A DNA stretch of 9,682 nt, taken from positions 1 to 9,682 of the forward strand of contig JAGHZG010000031.1 in NCBI GenBank assembly GCA_017743275.1, read 5' to 3'. A model generated the notes under the pieces. It saw nothing but the letters and a program-made list of their open reading frames with translations, had not been told where the DNA came from and ran no database searches. A program made the position numbers and the translations under genes. This document shows, piece after piece, positions 7,180-9,682 of this stretch. Source of the DNA: Chloroflexota bacterium (GTDB taxonomy: Bacteria > Chloroflexota > Anaerolineae > B4-G1 > DUEL01). The number at the start of each line of letters is the position of its first letter. The first letter of the stretch is position 1.

Positions 7180-8367
7180 ATGAACAAAAAGACTGTCCGG
7201 GATGTGGACGTCTCCGGCAAGCGGGTGCTGATGCGGGTGGACTTCAACGTCCCGGTCAAAGAGGGCCGGGTCACCGACGACACCCGCATCCGCGCCTCGC
7301 TGCCGACGATTCAGTACCTGCTGGGGCACGGCGCCGCCGTCATCCTGATGTCCCATCTGGGCCGGCCCAAGGGGAAACCGACCCCCGAATACTCCCTGGC
7401 CCCGGTGGCGGCGCGCCTTTCCGAACTCCTGGGCCGCCCGGTCCGTCAACTGAGCGATTGCGTCGGCCCGGAGGTGGAGGCCGCCTGTGCGGGCCTTCGG
7501 CCCGGCGATGTCGTCCTGCTGGAGAACCTCCGGTTCCACCCCGAGGAGGAGGCCAACGACCCCGCGTTTGCCCGCCAACTGGCCGCCCTGGGTGACCTCT
7601 ATGTCAACGACGCCTTCGGGACGGCCCACCGGGCCCACGCGTCCACCGAGGGGGTGGCGCGCGTCGTCCGGGAGCGGGGCGGCGATGCGGTGGCGGGCCT
7701 GCTGATGGAGAAGGAACTGGAGTTTCTGGGGCGCGCGGTGGAGGAGCCCGAGCGGCCCTTCGTCGCCATCCTGGGCGGGGCCAAAATCTCCGACAAAATC
7801 GGGGTCATAGAGCGGCTGTTGGAGAAATGCGACCGTCTGCTCATCGGCGGCGGGATGGCCAACACCTTCTTCAAGGCCATGGGCTTTGAGATGGGGGACT
7901 CGCTGGTGGAGGCGGAGGCGGTGGAGACAGCCCGGTCGCTGCTGGAGCGGGGCAGGAGCCGCCTGGTCCTTCCGGTGGATGTGGTCATCGCCGATGCCTT
8001 TGACAACGAGGCGCAGACCCGCGTCGTGGCCCCGAACGAGGTCCCGCCGGGCTGGCGGGTGCTGGACGTGGGGCCCAAGACCATCTCCACCTTTGAGTCC
8101 GCGCTGGGCGGCGCGCGTACCGTCCTCTGGAACGGCCCGCTGGGCGTCTTTGAGATGCCCCGCTTTGCCCAGGGGACTTTCGCCCTGGCAAAGGCACTGG
8201 CGGACCTGGGGGCCATCACCATTGTCGGCGGCGGAGATTCGGTGGCAGCGGTCCAGCAAAGCGGATTGGCCGACCGCTTCAGCCACATCTCCACCGGCGG
8301 TGGGGCCAGTCTGGAGTTTCTGGAAGGGCGGACGCTCCCCGGCGTGGCTGTGCTGAGCGACCGGTAG
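7180..8367 (+). CDS. pgk: Phosphoglycerate kinase
   Basis: This 395-residue cytosolic enzyme transfers phosphate from 1,3-bisphosphoglycerate to ADP, the step directly after GAPDH. The full set of family motifs is present: [11 protein letters not shown] (19-29), [10 protein letters not shown] (56-65), ENLRFHPEE (115-123), [14 protein letters not shown] (143-156), [13 protein letters not shown] (198-210), GGGMANTFF (223-231), WNGPLGVFE (317-325) and GGGDSVAAV (350-358). The length is typical for bacteria. I start it at ATG 7180, because GGAGG (7170-7174) lies 5 nt upstream and [17 protein letters not shown] is the expected beginning. An in-frame ATG at 7120 falls inside the heptamer array and is discarded. 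It is presumably cotranscribed from upstream, since the array replaces any normal promoter region. Confidence 0.97.
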   Translation: MNKKTVRDVDVSGKRVLMRVDFNVPVKEGRVTDDTRIRASLPTIQYLLGHGAAVILMSHLGRPKGKPTPEYSLAPVAARLSELLGRPVRQLSDCVGPEVEAACAGLRPGDVVLLENLRFHPEEEANDPAFARQLAALGDLYVNDAFGTAHRAHASTEGVARVVRERGGDAVAGLLMEKELEFLGRAVEEPERPFVAILGGAKISDKIGVIERLLEKCDRLLIGGGMANTFFKAMGFEMGDSLVEAEAVETARSLLERGRSRLVLPVDVVIADAFDNEAQTRVVAPNEVPPGWRVLDVGPKTISTFESALGGARTVLWNGPLGVFEMPRFAQGTFALAKALADLGAITIVGGGDSVAAVQQSGLADRFSHISTGGGASLEFLEGRTLPGVAVLSDR

Positions 8368-8378
8368 ACCCCGGGGCT

Positions 8379-8412
8379 GGGGGCGTGGCGGCGGAGCCGC
8401 CGCCACGCCCCC
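8379..8412 (+). terminator. Perfect 34-nt GC palindrome after pgk
   Basis: The arm GGGGGCGTGGCGGCGG (8379-8394) and its exact complement (8397-8412) are separated by two bases. In practice this is a 15-bp stem with a 4-nt loop. No uninterrupted T run follows (TCATCCCTCATCC), so termination would need help or rely on stem strength. It starts 12 nt after the pgk stop and separates pgk from the tRNA promoter, which supports a transcript-end role. Confidence 0.7.
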
Positions 8413-8426
8413 TCATCCCTCATCCT

Positions 8427-8455
8427 TTGCCTTCTCGCCGAATCTGCGGTATAAT
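8427..8455 (+). promoter_or_regulatory. Promoter of the tRNA-Arg gene
   Basis: A perfect -10 (TATAAT, 8450-8455) stands 17 nt after a -35-like TTGCCT (8427-8432, four of six consensus bases). The predicted start near 8462 gives a short 5' leader of about 7 nt before the tRNA. Confidence 0.82.
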
Positions 8456-8468
8456 TCAAGAGGAACTG

Positions 8469-8542
8469 GCCCCTGTAGCTCAGAAGGATAGAGCAGGAAC
8501 CTCCTAAGTTCTTGGCCGCGCGTTCGAGTCGCGCCAGGGGCA
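8469..8542 (+). tRNA. tRNA-Arg (anticodon CCU)
   Basis: The cloverleaf is complete. The acceptor stem is GCCCCTG/CAGGGGC (8469-8475 with 8535-8541), and the D stem is GCTC/GAGC. The anticodon stem is GGAAC/GTTCT (one G-U pair) around the loop CTCCTAA, giving anticodon CCT. The variable loop has 5 nt, and the T arm is GCGCG-TTCGAGT-CGCGC. The discriminator is A8542. The next bases are CCT, so the CCA end is not fully encoded. It reads the AGG arginine codon. Confidence 0.95.
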
Positions 8543-8557
8543 CCTTTGGACTCTCTC

Positions 8558-8595
8558 GGGAACGGCCAGGGGCACCACCCGGCCGTTTTCCTTTC
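8558..8595 (+). terminator. Intrinsic terminator of tRNA-Arg
   Basis: The stem AACGGCC (8561-8567) pairs with GGCCGTT (8581-8587), and an inner GGG/CCC can extend it. It is followed by the T-rich tract TTTTCCTTTC (8586-8595). The loop holds a 12-nt copy of the tRNA 3' end. Genes downstream would need read-through or their own promoter, which I do not see. Confidence 0.75.
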
Positions 8596-8613
8596 AGGAT
8601 GCCGGAAGCGGGA

Positions 8614-9447
8614 ATGCGCGTCTTTATCACAGGAAATCAGGGACAACTGGGCCGGGCACTGAAACGGGTGCTGGAGGGGGAGACGGTTGCCGGATGCGAC
8701 CTCCCGGAGGTGGATATCACCGACCGGCTCGCCATCCGGGCCGCCATCGCGGCCTGCCAGCCGGATGTGGTCATCCACGCCGCCGCCTGGACCGACGTGG
8801 ACGGATGCGCGCGGGACCCGGAGCGGGCCTACCGGGTCAACGCGCTGGGCACTCAGAACGTTGCCCTGGCCTGCGCGGAGGTCGGCGCCGCCCTGGTCTA
8901 CATCAGCACCAACGAGGTCTTTGACGGCACGGCGACGGAACCATACCGGGAATGGGACCCCGTCCATCCCATCAATCCGTATGGGCGGTCTAAGGCCGCC
9001 GGGGAGTGGTTGGTCTCCCACCTGCTGACCCGCTTCTACATCGTGCGGACGGCCTGGCTCTACGCTCCCGGGGGGCGGAACTTCCCCCACCGCATCATCC
9101 AGTTGGCCGACGAGCGGGGTGCCCTGCGCGTCGTCGCCGACGAGGTGAGCAATCCCACCTATGCGCCCGACCTGGCCGCCGCGCTGGCGGCGCTCATCCG
9201 CACCGGCGCCTGCGGCATCTACCATCTAACCAACAGCGGGTACTGCTCCCGCTACGAGTTCGCGCGCGCCATCCTTCGCCAGACCGGGCGGGAGCACATC
9301 CCTGTGGAGCCCATCACCCTGGACCAGTTCCAGCGGGATTCCACTCCGCCGCGCTTTGCCCCGCTGGCCAACACCGCCGCCGCCGCGCTGGGCATCGTCC
9401 TTCGGCCCTGGGAGGAGGCGTTGGCCGAATTTCTCTGCAGTTCGTAA
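8614..9447 (+). CDS. rmlD: dTDP-4-dehydrorhamnose reductase (RmlD-like)
   Basis: This 277-residue protein belongs to the extended short-chain dehydrogenase family. RmlD makes dTDP-L-rhamnose from the 4-keto intermediate, the last step of the rhamnose donor pathway for envelope polysaccharides. The N-terminal dinucleotide motif is GNQGQLG (7-13). VDITDRLAIRAAI and HAAAWTDVD (55-63) are hallmarks of RmlD. The catalytic site is S98/T99 in ISTNEVFDG with Y123 and K127 in NPYGRSKAAGE. SNPTYAPDLA (179-188) is typical of the substrate side. I start it at ATG 8614, with GGAAG (8604-8608) five bases upstream; the open frame further upstream runs through the tRNA and is not coding. RmlA, B and C are not in the window. 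A related NDP-sugar reductase cannot be excluded. Confidence 0.9.
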   Translation: MRVFITGNQGQLGRALKRVLEGETVAGCDLPEVDITDRLAIRAAIAACQPDVVIHAAAWTDVDGCARDPERAYRVNALGTQNVALACAEVGAALVYISTNEVFDGTATEPYREWDPVHPINPYGRSKAAGEWLVSHLLTRFYIVRTAWLYAPGGRNFPHRIIQLADERGALRVVADEVSNPTYAPDLAAALAALIRTGACGIYHLTNSGYCSRYEFARAILRQTGREHIPVEPITLDQFQRDSTPPRFAPLANTAAAALGIVLRPWEEALAEFLCSS

Positions 9448-9526
9448 CCGTAGCGCAGGCTGTCAGCCTGCAACTGCACCGTAGCGCAGGCTGCCAGCCT
9501 GTAACCGGCCGGATGGCCAGCGCTAC
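9448..9526. repeat. Palindromic REP-like repeat cluster
   Basis: Two 23-nt copies (9448-9470 and 9479-9501) differ at one base and lie 31 nt apart. Each begins CCGTAGCGCAGG and contains the near-palindrome CAGGCTG-N-CAGCCTG. An inverted copy of the GTAGCGC end (GCGCTAC, 9520-9526) closes the cluster, so the second copy can also form a longer hairpin. The first copy begins right after the rmlD stop codon. It may act as a transcript-end or mRNA-protecting structure, and it looks like a dispersed repeat. Confidence 0.85.
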
Positions 9527-9562
9527 GCGGAGATATTCACGACCACGTAGACAGGTAGTTCC

Positions 9563-9682
9563 ATGCCGGCAAAGGGAGCGTACTGGCTGATCGCGCTGGC
9601 TATCGGGTACCTCCTGGGCTCCATCCCGGTAGGGTTTCTGGTGGTCCGGCTCTCCCGGGGGCTGGACGTGCGACGGGTAGGG
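9563..9682 (+). CDS. plsY: Glycerol-3-phosphate acyltransferase PlsY, N-terminal part (runs off the window)
   Basis: Forty codons are present before the edge. PlsY is an integral membrane enzyme that moves an acyl chain from acyl-phosphate to glycerol-3-phosphate, the first step of phospholipid synthesis. The first transmembrane helix and the signature GYLLGSIPVGFLVVRL (15-30) followed by RGLDVRRVG (32-40) match the start of the family, just before the expected GSGN...GATN motif outside the window. The start is ATG 9563, with a modest AGGT (9553-9556) upstream. It follows the palindromic repeat cluster after rmlD. Confidence 0.9.
   Translation, partial: MPAKGAYWLIALAIGYLLGSIPVGFLVVRLSRGLDVRRVG

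Noticed and set aside
6896..7289. Minus-strand peptides with repeated QDARC or MQDTGC words across 7101-7170
   Set aside because: They arise because a 7-nt repeat stays open in every frame and repeats every 7 codons; there is no start, ribosome site or homology.
6574..8406. Long minus-strand open frame opposite pgk and the HEPN fusion
   Set aside because: It is the antisense shadow of two well-supported genes in GC-rich DNA; the translated product shows low-complexity Gly/Arg/Gln-rich sequence with no motif.
8512..8613. N-terminal extension of RmlD from ATG 8512
   Set aside because: It would be read through the tRNA and its terminator; ATG 8614 has a Shine-Dalgarno and gives the canonical MRVFITGNQGQLG start.

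Overview
The window is a compact, GC-rich bacterial chromosome segment in which every supported gene lies on the + strand. Gene content mixes housekeeping metabolism with small toxin-antitoxin-type genes. The following would suit Chloroflexota (Anaerolineae-like) or a similar environmental lineage: a YvcK protein with an N-terminal membrane anchor, a gap/pgk pair, several minimal nucleotidyltransferases, a UPF0332-type HEPN domain, and gaps filled with heptamer repeats. This placement is an inference from style and content, because the window has no rRNA or other decisive marker.

Layout. Bases 1-177 hold an imperfect inverted repeat and no supported gene. A D-2-hydroxyacid dehydrogenase (178-1164) is followed by a heptamer array (1177-1270) that runs exactly up to the start codon of a soluble REC-histidine kinase fusion (1271-2404). 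A near-consensus sigma-70 promoter overlaps the kinase stop codon (2401-2429). It leads through a second, looser repeat region into yvcK (2519-3808). Next comes an AT-richer toxin-antitoxin pair (BrnT 3818-4117 and a BrnA-like/ribbon-helix-helix antitoxin 4114-4329), then two minimal nucleotidyltransferases (4336-4797, 4814-5221). A third heptamer array straddles the stop codon of the second one and ends at the Shine-Dalgarno of gap (5258-6265).

Between gap and pgk (7180-8367) sits a fused nucleotidyltransferase-HEPN gene (6310-7101), preceded by a GC hairpin and followed by a fourth array of ten heptamers ending at the pgk Shine-Dalgarno. After pgk come a perfect 34-nt palindrome, a well-formed promoter, tRNA-Arg(CCU) and an intrinsic terminator whose loop repeats the tRNA 3' end. 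The last genes are rmlD (8614-9447), a palindromic repeat cluster, and the first 40 codons of plsY (9563 to the edge).

How it fits together. gap and pgk are consecutive glycolytic/gluconeogenic steps, and YvcK proteins are linked to gluconeogenic growth and envelope homeostasis. rmlD and plsY serve the cell envelope. The BrnT pair and the three nucleotidyltransferase genes look like accessory stress or defence modules lodged between these conserved genes. The least explained features are the repeat arrays. Three are 7-nt-periodic, two of these share the core CCTGCRA, and all four fill the gap between one stop codon and the next start or Shine-Dalgarno.
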